A stretch of 64,000 bases of DNA from NCBI GenBank assembly GCA_012728875.1, contig JAAYEF010000021.1, positions 33,283 to 97,282 of the forward strand, read 5' to 3'. Positions 44,781-54,309 of this stretch are shown here, one piece after another. The position numbers and the translations under genes are program-made. The notes beneath the pieces are model-generated. The model was not told the origin of the DNA. It saw only the letters and a list, made by a program, of their open reading frames with translations, and did not search any database. The stretch's first letter is position 1, and every line of letters starts with the position of its first letter. The stretch comes from Candidatus Cloacimonadota bacterium. Its GTDB lineage: Bacteria > Cloacimonadota > Cloacimonadia > Cloacimonadales > Cloacimonadaceae.

Positions 44781-45158
44781 TCAGGCTTTCCAGAGGCCGT
44801 GCAGGTTGCAATATTCCCTGACGGTGATCACTTCTTCCATTTTCACGGGGAAGATGGCTTCGGGGGCTTCGCCGGGTTTGAGTTCATGGCGCATCACCTT
44901 TTTATCGGTGCAGATTTCGATCATGGAAATGTAGTGTTTTTCCTCCATGGGATGGGGCACGGAACCCACGATAACTTTGATGCTGTCGCCCAAATCTTCC
45001 ACCACGGGGATGTGTTTTTCATAGGCGGCTTCCTCGGTGTTTCCAGCCAGGTTCACCATCGGCTCGCCGCAGCAAACCAATTGACCGGGGCCGGTGAAAA
45101 GCACTTCCACCAAGTTTCCGCATTTCTTGCAGTGATATACTTGACGCAGTTCAGTCAT
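44781..45158 (-). CDS. dfx: Desulfoferrodoxin (superoxide reductase)
   Basis: A 125-aa two-centre superoxide reductase that turns superoxide into peroxide without making oxygen. Centre I is the N-terminal CKKCGNLVEV with QLVCCGEPM. Centre II shows EKHIPVVE, HPMEEKHYISMIEI and the C-terminal CNLHG, the His4-Cys iron site. GGAGAA lies before the ATG, and TTGACA lies about 55 bases upstream on the - strand. It leads an operon with rubrerythrin, rubredoxin, a ferritin-like protein and tsaB. Confidence 0.95.
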   Translation of the reverse strand: MTELRQVYHCKKCGNLVEVLFTGPGQLVCCGEPMVNLAGNTEEAAYEKHIPVVEDLGDSIKVIVGSVPHPMEEKHYISMIEICTDKKVMRHELKPGEAPEAIFPVKMEEVITVREYCNLHGLWKA

Positions 45159-45324
45159 TAGTTTTCTCCTTCTTTTTTCTTAAAAAACAAAAAAGCGGGA
45201 GGGGGCTTGTTTTGTCAATAGAAATTTGCGAGGTGGGGCGGAAAAATATTTTGCTTGCCAAAAAACCGATTATTCTATTATTGGAAACACAAAGGTTTGT
45301 TGCTTATAAAGGAAAAAAACGCCC

Positions 45325-46134
45325 ATGAAAAAACTGATGCCCATATTGATTGCAATGCTCCTGCTTTTGGCGGGGTGCGTGGAATATGATGAAGAGCTGT
45401 GGCTGAATTCAAATGGTTCCGGCCGCGCCAAGCTGCGTCTGAGCATAGAATCCCACTATTCCAACACCGAGGAATTTCTGCGTGTGTTCAGCAGCCCGGG
45501 CATCCATCTCCGCGAATATAATCTGAAAAATGTTGGCGATAATAAAAAAATCTACCTTGTGGACTTCCATTTTGACAACGTTGACGCCTTCAACAATCTG
45601 GACGACCAACTCAGCGCCATGAACTTCTTTGGCCAGCTCAGCATTTTGCCCAAAGACAAAGATGGAAACATCGTGGTGAAAAGAAAGATCTCCATCGAAG
45701 AGCGCGAGGTGATGGAACAGATGGAAACTCCGCTGTATTTGGGCGACGACCTGGACATGAGCGAAGAGGAATTCATCGCCAGTTTGCCCGATGATGACGA
45801 CATCCTGATGGGCATTTTGAAGGACCAGATAGAGCATACCACATGGACTTACAAGCTTCACGTTCCTTGGAAAATTGTCTATGCAGGCGACAACTTTGAC
45901 AGCATTTCCCCGGATGGAAAAACCGTCACTTGGAAATTCAACACCAAAGATCTGTTGGACAAAACAGAGCTGATGACGGTGGCGATGAAAAAAGGTTTGA
46001 GTTGGGTGGTTTATGTTTTGATCGGTCTGGGCGGTGCGCTGCTTTTGTTCTTTGTCTTCTGGATGATCCGCATCGGAAAGCGGTCACATCTGAAAGACGC
46101 CATCAAGCACGTTGAAGAACGGGAAGGAAAGTAG
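45325..46134 (+). CDS. Membrane-anchored lipoprotein
   Basis: A 269-aa protein with a signal peptide and lipobox (LLLLAGCVEYDEE), so Cys18 should be lipidated. The body resembles the DUF3153/LppM-like style of small lipoproteins (VEYDEELWLNSNGSG), and a C-terminal membrane helix (SWVVYVLIGLGGALLLFFVFWMI) is followed by a short basic tail. Function is unknown. It is divergent from dfx and shares the 166-base intergenic region with it. Confidence 0.7.
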   Translation: MKKLMPILIAMLLLLAGCVEYDEELWLNSNGSGRAKLRLSIESHYSNTEEFLRVFSSPGIHLREYNLKNVGDNKKIYLVDFHFDNVDAFNNLDDQLSAMNFFGQLSILPKDKDGNIVVKRKISIEEREVMEQMETPLYLGDDLDMSEEEFIASLPDDDDILMGILKDQIEHTTWTYKLHVPWKIVYAGDNFDSISPDGKTVTWKFNTKDLLDKTELMTVAMKKGLSWVVYVLIGLGGALLLFFVFWMIRIGKRSHLKDAIKHVEEREGK

Positions 46135-46145
46135 GAAAAAGCCTT

Positions 46146-46916
46146 TTAGCTAAGTCTGAACAAGGCGGATATCCAGCCGCCCAAGATCACAGCCCAGGAT
46201 AAAAGCCCCCACAAAATTGCCGCATAGTGTCCCAAACCTTTGGGAGAAAAGCCCTTGCCCGCTTTTTCGTTTCCGGCATTGATGAGTTTTTGCACAGGCA
46301 ACAGGCATAAAGCTGAAGCAATCAGCACAATCAAGGTGACCGCAATATCCAGAAGCAAGGGAGGATGCAGGAATAAAACCACGATGTGGCGCGCCTGCAG
46401 GAGTAGCAGGAAAATAAGCCACAGCCAGCCGTTCAGCACAAAGTCCGACTGAGATGGAGCGCTTACAAGTTCCCTGTCTTCAGCAATCTGGCGGAAGATG
46501 TCCACCAGGGCAAATGGGTTCCATGCGCTTCGCCAAAAATATGAGGAGGTGCTGTTGCGGCGGTTGAACCTTAAAAAACGCCAGTTTGCCCAGATCCAAT
46601 ATATTTCGTAGAGCCCGAAGCTGAACAGGCTCATCCACAGCAGGCGGGACGGGGGAACGTTAAAAAACAGAGGGAGTTGAGCGTCTTCGATGCCTGTGAG
46701 ATCACGCTCTTCCGCCCAGTCGAGAATCCGGACGTCCGATTCCTTCATGAAGCGCATCAATTCTGGAATATCGCGGATCTTTCTCCACTGGGGGCTGCGG
46801 CTTTCCATCACGGAGGAATCCATGTCCAAAACGTCGTCCAAAATCAGGGACATCAGTTCTTTGGGCGAAACCGGACCTGTGGTTTTGCCTTCATCGCTGT
46901 AGAAATATTTTGCCAT
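46146..46916 (-). CDS. GYF_2-domain membrane protein
   Basis: A 256-aa protein. The N-terminal 50 residues (YFYSDEGKTTGPVSPKEL) form a GYF_2 (DUF4339) domain, thought to bind peptides. After a linker come several membrane helices (SLFSFGLYEIYWIWANW, then a DUF4234-like region, and two or three helices at the C terminus). Function is unknown; related proteins are widespread in the FCB group. It has no close partner gene: the lipoprotein gene on its left converges on it. Confidence 0.7.
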   Translation of the reverse strand: MAKYFYSDEGKTTGPVSPKELMSLILDDVLDMDSSVMESRSPQWRKIRDIPELMRFMKESDVRILDWAEERDLTGIEDAQLPLFFNVPPSRLLWMSLFSFGLYEIYWIWANWRFLRFNRRNSTSSYFWRSAWNPFALVDIFRQIAEDRELVSAPSQSDFVLNGWLWLIFLLLLQARHIVVLFLHPPLLLDIAVTLIVLIASALCLLPVQKLINAGNEKAGKGFSPKGLGHYAAILWGLLSWAVILGGWISALFRLS

Positions 46917-46930
46917 CTGCTGAAGCCTTT

Positions 46931-46954
46931 GGGGCGGGACAGGCGTCCCGCCCC
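46931..46954. terminator. Perfect GC-rich hairpin
   Basis: GGGGCGGGAC-AGGC-GTCCCGCCCC lies between the GAPDH stop and the GYF_2 gene. There is no T run, so a Rho-independent terminator is uncertain; it may be a REP-like palindrome or an mRNA 3' stabiliser. Confidence 0.5.
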
Positions 46955-46971
46955 TTCAAAGTGCTGTTCTT

Positions 46972-48961
<1,990 letters not shown>

Positions 48962-49031
48962 GTTTAAAACCTCCCAGGTTCTTCTTTATTTATAACTTAA
49001 TCATTTTCAGCTTAAAACCATCTGTTTCGCG

Positions 49032-50501
49032 TTAAAAGTCATCCTCTTCGAGGGCTTCTAGTTCCAAGATCTCAGCCGTTTCCTCAACGGGCAATTCCTG
49101 CACTTTGTTCAGTTTTTTTGTGATCTGCCGGCTGCGATGGCTGGCTAGTTCAATGGTTTTTGAGGCTTCCTCCAATTTTTTCTGGGTTTTTGTCAAAACT
49201 TCGCCAAACTTGCCAAAATCAGTTTTGATGGCGCCCAGGGTTTTCCAAACCTCGCTGCTGCGTTTTTGGATGGCAAGGGTGCGGAAGCCCATCTGCAGAC
49301 TGTTCAGCAGAGCGGAAATGGTGGTGGGTCCCACAACCGTGACCTTGTATTTGCGTGTGATCTCCTCAAAGATGGAACTGTCTCGCAGAACCTCTGCATA
49401 AAGCCCTTCCAGGGGCAGAAAAAGCAGCGCAAAGTCTGTGGTGGCAGGGGGTTTGATATATTTGTTGTGTATATCGCGGGCTGAATTCAGGATGCTGTTG
49501 CGCAACTCCTTGCGGGCGTTGTCGATCTTGACGGTGTCTGCTTCTTCCTGCGCATCCAGCAGAGTGTTGTATGATGCCAGGGGAAATTTGGAATCCACAG
49601 GCAGGTAAACACAGGAGCCATCGTCGTCTCTGCCGGGCAGGCGGATGGCAAATTCCACCACTTGGTCGCCGGTTTTTGAAGGACGATAATTGCGCTCATA
49701 TTGGTCTGGATTGAGCATCTGTTCAAGGATGGCCTCAAGCTGGATTTCGCCCATCATGCCGCGGTTGCTCACGTTGCTGAGCACTTTTTTCAGGTCGCCC
49801 ACGCCGCTGGCGAGGGTCTGCATTTCGCCCAAACCCTTGTGAACCTGCTCCAAGCGTTCGCTAACCTGCTTGAAAGAGGCGCTCAGGCGTTTTTCCAAGG
49901 TGTCATGCAGCTTTTCGTCCACGGTCTTGCGCATCTGCTCCAGCTTTTTTTCGTTTGTTTCCTGGATCTTTTCCAAGCGACCTTCCATGGTTTTGCGCAG
50001 TTCTTCGAAGTTGGTTTGCAGGTTTGTGGCCAGGTCCTGCATCTTTCTGGATTGAGATTCGGACAGATTGTTCAGCGCGGTGGTGAGTTCTTCGCGGTTC
50101 TTGCCTGCATCTGTGTTTATCTGCTGTGAAAGTTTGGTGAGCGAAGTGTTTGATTCCTCGCGGTTTTTGCGGGTTTCTTCGTTGAGATTTTCCGTGAGTT
50201 TGGCAATGGTTTCAGACATGGAGGCCAGAGACTTTGCCAGTTCCTCCCGGTTTTCCCGATTTTCCTTGCTATTGCTTTGGTTTTGCCGGGAAAGGGATTC
50301 GCTCAGCTCACGCCGGGTCTCGCTTTCCAAGGATGAAAGATCCGTGCGCAGACGCTGAATTTCCTCTCGCAGTTTGTTTTCAAAAGGCTGCAGTTCACCT
50401 GAGCGATCCTGCGGCATGGAGATCTTTTTGTTCAGGATGATGAAAGCCACAAACCCCAAAAGTAACGCCAGGGCACCGAGAATCAGAGCAATGAGTTCCA
50501 T
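49032..50501 (-). CDS. rmuC: DNA recombination protein RmuC
   Basis: A 489-aa RmuC. An N-terminal membrane helix (LIALILGALALLLGFVAFII) anchors a coiled coil (about residues 30-210, rich in Glu, Arg and Gln) and a C-terminal RmuC nuclease-like domain with MMGEIQLEAILEQML, VYLPVDSKFPLASY and FLPLEGLYAEVL. RmuC limits inversions at short inverted repeats in E. coli. Its ATG overlaps the stop of the upstream repressor by one base, so the repressor may control it, which would suit a damage-linked role. Confidence 0.93.
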   Translation of the reverse strand: MELIALILGALALLLGFVAFIILNKKISMPQDRSGELQPFENKLREEIQRLRTDLSSLESETRRELSESLSRQNQSNSKENRENREELAKSLASMSETIAKLTENLNEETRKNREESNTSLTKLSQQINTDAGKNREELTTALNNLSESQSRKMQDLATNLQTNFEELRKTMEGRLEKIQETNEKKLEQMRKTVDEKLHDTLEKRLSASFKQVSERLEQVHKGLGEMQTLASGVGDLKKVLSNVSNRGMMGEIQLEAILEQMLNPDQYERNYRPSKTGDQVVEFAIRLPGRDDDGSCVYLPVDSKFPLASYNTLLDAQEEADTVKIDNARKELRNSILNSARDIHNKYIKPPATTDFALLFLPLEGLYAEVLRDSSIFEEITRKYKVTVVGPTTISALLNSLQMGFRTLAIQKRSSEVWKTLGAIKTDFGKFGEVLTKTQKKLEEASKTIELASHRSRQITKKLNKVQELPVEETAEILELEALEEDDF

Positions 50502-51232
50502 TACCCGACCTTGCGCATCAGATAGTACAGCGAGCCGAGGAGAGTGATGTCCTGATGTTCCTCAGGGTTCACCAAAAGCGGCTTGAATTCATCGTTCAAA
50601 GGGGTCAGGATGATCATTCTTTCCTTGTCGTCCAAAACCAGGCGCTTCAGGGTGATGCCGCCATCCACGCGCACTGCGCAAATCTGCCCGGAAAGCTTTC
50701 TCCAATCCTTGTTTTGGCGGATCAGAATCAGGTCGTTGTTGCAGATGATGGGCTCCATGCTGCGGCCGTTTACGCGCAGGCAGATATAGTCGTCCATCAC
50801 GCCGCGGATCACGCCTCTGCGCACGGTGAGAAACTCCACCTCGGGTTCCGTGCTCGGTACCGGCGGACCGGCTGCGATCTCGCCCGAGACGGGGATATTG
50901 ACGATTTCGGATTCCTTCACTTCTCCGCGTTCACGAGCCAACTGGTCAAGTTCGGCGCTGATGAATTCATTCACCTTTTTCAGCTTGGAACGGGCTTTTT
51001 TGCGCATGGGGGTGGGGGCTCCTTCCACAAACATGGGGCCACCGCCGGTGAGCAGCCAGTGCAAATTTACGTCCCAAAGCCTTGCCATTTCAATTACTTT
51101 GTCCAGTGAGGGCCGGATGCGCCCGCTTTCCATCTGGCTGATGGCGGCGGGTTTAACGTTCAAATATCCTGCCAACTGGGTTTGGTTGAGCTTCAGCTTT
51201 TTGCGAAGCATCGTTATTCTGGTTCCAATCAT
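50501..51232 (-). CDS. LexA-like S24 repressor
   Basis: A 243-aa repressor with an N-terminal HTH of the XRE type (NQTQLAGYLNVKPAAISQMESG) and a C-terminal S24 domain. The cleavage site is Ala121-Gly122 (GEIAAGP), the nucleophile Ser158 (NGRSMEP) and the base Lys196 (GITLKR). LexA usually has a winged helix at the N terminus, so this is a LexA-like/phage-type repressor rather than classical LexA. GGAGG precedes the ATG. It is coupled to rmuC and probably controls its own operon. Paralogue of the repressor at 2819-3574. Confidence 0.88.
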   Translation of the reverse strand: MIGTRITMLRKKLKLNQTQLAGYLNVKPAAISQMESGRIRPSLDKVIEMARLWDVNLHWLLTGGGPMFVEGAPTPMRKKARSKLKKVNEFISAELDQLARERGEVKESEIVNIPVSGEIAAGPPVPSTEPEVEFLTVRRGVIRGVMDDYICLRVNGRSMEPIICNNDLILIRQNKDWRKLSGQICAVRVDGGITLKRLVLDDKERMIILTPLNDEFKPLLVNPEEHQDITLLGSLYYLMRKVG

Positions 51233-51518
51233 GAAAACCTCCCTAAAATTTTTTCTTTTTCACTTGATCGTCAAAATGGAACACGGCATTTCTTTGTCAA
51301 GTATTTTCTATAACCCATGCTTATAAGAGAACTTAGTTCGGTCGGATGCTGTTTTCAAACTGAACAAAGCACACTCCCTTCATGGCACTGCGGTACAAAT
51401 CAAGACCAATGGCATTAAGCAAGGTAATGATACGCAGCAGGATAGCCTTTATTGAGAAGCATGGATCCCAACAGAATCACCATCAGATCGATGCTTTTTA
51501 ACCGAAGTTTGTTCGCCC

Positions 51519-52340
51519 TCAGAGTGTTAAAACCAGCATATTCAGCAGCACTTCCCCATGCCAAAAGCGAAAACCCAGTTCATGCAAAAGTGGCAGAGAG
51601 TCCTTGAAAGCCGGAGGCAGGATGATGTTGTAGCTTTTTCTGCTGCCAAATAGATGCTGGAGATAGGGAAAATCAAGTTTCATGCTGGGAGTGGGCGGCT
51701 CCAAAAGCGTCACATGGTGTTCATGGGATCCACCCACATAGTAGGATGCGTTTGGGGTGCGGACCATTTTGCCGCGTGCACTCAAAAAGCTGAGGGATTC
51801 ATCGATGTGGTGCAGGCTTTGCCACGCACAGGGGATGTGGCTTCCGTAGTGGCGGAAGGGTTCAAGATCCTGCAGCGGTAGGAGTTCTGGCTCCAGCGTG
51901 GCTTTCACACCGCGTTTGGCAAGAACGTAAAAACCTGTGTGCACCTTGAAGCCGAGCTTTTTGGTGAGATGCAGGCTTTCATGATTTTGGTAATAGGTGC
52001 AAAATTCAAAGCCCTGAACGGTGCCTTCGCGCAGCAGTTTTTCCGCCAGGGTGAAGGATTGGCGGTTCAACAAGGTTGCCACTCCCAGGTTCTGAAAGCG
52101 TTTTTGCACACGCAAACCTTCGAACCACAACACTTTGCCCGGAAAGAGCGAGAGCTTCAGACAGCCGATCACCTTGCCCAGATATTCGCAAACCAAAAAC
52201 CAAGGTTCTGCAATCCAGCGGTCCATCAACAGGGGCAGGTAGTCCGTGCCGCCCCAAATTCCGCGCGAAACCCGGATCAAATCATCTCTGTCGCTGGGTT
52301 TGGCAGTGCGCACGATGCATTTTGAAAGGTCAAAATCCAT
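51519..52340 (-). CDS. GNAT-family N-acetyltransferase
   Basis: A 273-aa protein with a GNAT fold: VRTAKPSDRDDLIRVSRGIW is the first strand and helix, EYLGKVIGCLKLSL follows, and RVQKRFQNLGVATLLNRQS is the acetyl-CoA-binding R/Q-x-x-G-x-A motif (motif A). I start at ATG 52340, two bases after the DUF2752 stop; the longer frame from 52580 would overlap that gene. Acceptor unknown. It is the last gene of the kinase-DUF2752-GNAT operon. Confidence 0.8.
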   Translation of the reverse strand: MDFDLSKCIVRTAKPSDRDDLIRVSRGIWGGTDYLPLLMDRWIAEPWFLVCEYLGKVIGCLKLSLFPGKVLWFEGLRVQKRFQNLGVATLLNRQSFTLAEKLLREGTVQGFEFCTYYQNHESLHLTKKLGFKVHTGFYVLAKRGVKATLEPELLPLQDLEPFRHYGSHIPCAWQSLHHIDESLSFLSARGKMVRTPNASYYVGGSHEHHVTLLEPPTPSMKLDFPYLQHLFGSRKSYNIILPPAFKDSLPLLHELGFRFWHGEVLLNMLVLTL

Positions 52341-52342
52341 GA

Positions 52343-52759
52343 TCAACAACCTATGATATTTCTGAAAATCCACCACAGAACCGTTCCGCCGGCAAGGCTC
52401 CAGCCAAACCAGACGTGACGGTACAAAAAAGCCGGTTCCCATCCCAGCACCGCGTTGTGGATCAAGCCCAGCACCACAAAAGGAAGCATCAATACAGCCA
52501 TTGCGTTGAAGCGCCAGGCGCTTGCAAAACCACCATGCAAAAGGGCATGAAAGGCACGCATGGAACCGCAGCCGGGGCATTTCAACCCGGTGAGCGCAAA
52601 AAAGGGACAGCGCGGCAGATATTTTGATGCGCTGGGGTTGATGAAGGCCAGCCCCAGAATCACCAAGACAAAAAAGACCGGAGTGGCGAAACGGAACGCA
52701 ATCTCGGATAGGGGTTTACCCGTTCCGGGAGCCTGCTTGACGCTGGATATCTCTGGCAT
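52343..52759 (-). CDS. DUF2752 membrane protein
   Basis: A 138-aa membrane protein of the DUF2752 family, recognised by CPFFALTGLKCPGCGSMRAFHALLHG, in which two Cys pairs and a Gly form the signature, followed by further membrane helices. Function is unknown. It sits between the Ser/Thr kinase gene (3-base gap) and the GNAT gene. Confidence 0.82.
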   Translation of the reverse strand: MPEISSVKQAPGTGKPLSEIAFRFATPVFFVLVILGLAFINPSASKYLPRCPFFALTGLKCPGCGSMRAFHALLHGGFASAWRFNAMAVLMLPFVVLGLIHNAVLGWEPAFLYRHVWFGWSLAGGTVLWWIFRNIIGC

Positions 52760-52762
52760 TAG

Positions 52763-53914
52763 TCAGAACTCAAAAGCATCAAAAAAACCGATGGCAAAAT
52801 TCAAGGCAAAAACTATGATGCCAAGAATGACGGAGATATTGATAAAAGTCATGGCCTTGCGTGCATACATTTTCGCCCTTTCGTAGTTGCCTTCCTTCAC
52901 TGCTGAACTGGCTTGGGAGGAGTTTACAATCGCCACGATCCCAAAGGGCAGACAGCAAAAGATTGTGGCTAAAACCGCTTGGGTCATGTAGGTTTTGGGC
53001 GGAGGTCCGGCTGGCGTTTCAAACACGGGCTGATAAGCCGGCTGCTGGCTTTGCACGATTGGCGGAGGGGTCGATTGAGCCGGGCGAACCGGTCCCATCC
53101 CTTGCAGGGCATTCAACACCGCTTCACAGCTGGCAAAACGGTCTTCCCGTCTTTTTTTGGTCATAACCTGCAACACTGTGATGGTGAGGTCAGAGATGAA
53201 TTCATAGTATTTGCGAGGGTTTTCCAGGGGTTTGTTCACGATCTCATCCATGATCGTGTAATCGCTTGCCGTATCAACGTTATACGGAGTTCGCCCGGTC
53301 AGCATTTCATAAAATGTAATCCCCAGGCTGAAAATGTCGGAACGGGCATCGATGTCTTTTTCCGCACGGACCTGTTCCGGGCTCATATAATACACCGTGC
53401 CAATGTTTTGCCCCGTTCTGGTCATGCCCTGTTCACCCATCACGCGGGCAATGCCAAAGTCCAGGATCTTCACGTTGTCGTCTTTGTCCACAATGATGTT
53501 GGAAGGCTTGATATCACGGTGGAGGATGCCGCGTTGGTGGGCAAAACCGAGTCCGTTCAGGATCTGGTTCAAAATTGGAATCGCTCTTTTTTCCGGAATG
53601 GGTCCAACGCTGTGGATCAGGTCTTTCAGGGTTCTGCCGGTGGCAAATTCCATAACCATATAGTGGGTTCCAAATTCCTCAATCAGCGCAAAAAGACCAA
53701 CGATGTTCGGATGGTTCAGTTTTGCCTGGATTTGAGCCTCATTGCGGAAACGTCTGATGAAATCTGAATTTGCGGATAGATCGGGATTAAGGGCTTTGAT
53801 TGCAACCACGCGGTCCAAAGCGGTGTCGCGGGCACGATAAACCGCTCCCATTCCGCCTTTGCCAATCATTTCTTCAATCCGATATCCGGAAACCATGGAT
53901 CCGGGTGCCAGCAT
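52763..53914 (-). CDS. Ser/Thr protein kinase with CD225-like C terminus
   Basis: A 383-aa Hanks-type kinase. Residues 1-270 hold GKGGMGAVYRARD (P-loop), VAIKAL (Lys), LHRDIKPSNI (catalytic loop) and DFGIARV, with MSPEQV in the activation segment. A Pro-rich linker leads to a C-terminal part with two membrane helices whose first part (VLATIFCCLPFGIVAIV, then SSAVKEGNYERAK) matches the CD225/dispanin family. The kinase is therefore tethered to the membrane. Bacterial kinases usually carry PASTA or TPR domains instead. GGAGC precedes the ATG. Confidence 0.88.
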   Translation of the reverse strand: MLAPGSMVSGYRIEEMIGKGGMGAVYRARDTALDRVVAIKALNPDLSANSDFIRRFRNEAQIQAKLNHPNIVGLFALIEEFGTHYMVMEFATGRTLKDLIHSVGPIPEKRAIPILNQILNGLGFAHQRGILHRDIKPSNIIVDKDDNVKILDFGIARVMGEQGMTRTGQNIGTVYYMSPEQVRAEKDIDARSDIFSLGITFYEMLTGRTPYNVDTASDYTIMDEIVNKPLENPRKYYEFISDLTITVLQVMTKKRREDRFASCEAVLNALQGMGPVRPAQSTPPPIVQSQQPAYQPVFETPAGPPPKTYMTQAVLATIFCCLPFGIVAIVNSSQASSAVKEGNYERAKMYARKAMTFINISVILGIIVFALNFAIGFFDAFEF

Positions 53915-54309
53915 AAATGCTCCTAAAGCTAAAGAATTCTTATTCTACGCTTGCTTAAATTATTGTGATTCTGTCAAGCAAAAAGATGCGATTTGCCTCC
54001 CCGATTTTTTGATTCAAGACTGAAATTGAGCAAATCGTGACTTAAGGTTTTGTGATTAACACACCACTGTCGGCTCCCCTTCCTCCTTGAGCCCATCAGC
54101 AATCGCAGCTCATTCGCGCTCTTGAGCCACTCACGTTTGGCGCGGGTGGTTCACGGGGATGAGGCAGGCAGGATATTGGCAAAAACCAAGGGTGAAGGGA
54201 AAGCGGCCATCCTTGCGCCAAAAATGAGAAAAAGGCGGAAAAGGGTTGACAATATCTGCGTTTGCTTCAAGCTGAGTTTGAAGGAAAAAACCAAGGCTGG
54301 GGAGGACCC
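53915..54309. other. Intergenic region between kinase and polA
   Basis: This 395-base stretch has no convincing gene. It contains copy B of a dispersed repeat (54143-54202), part of a 69-codon + strand frame starting TTG 54122 without a ribosome binding site, and a TTGACA near 54245 that could serve polA but has no good -10 box. Confidence 0.5.
54143..54202 (+). repeat. Dispersed intergenic repeat, copy B
   Basis: Matches 39404-39463 with no gap over 20 codons. In frame it reads RVVHGDEAGRILAKTKGEGK, in the frame of a 69-codon ORF (54122-54331). Changes between copies are mostly synonymous or conservative. Confidence 0.5.
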
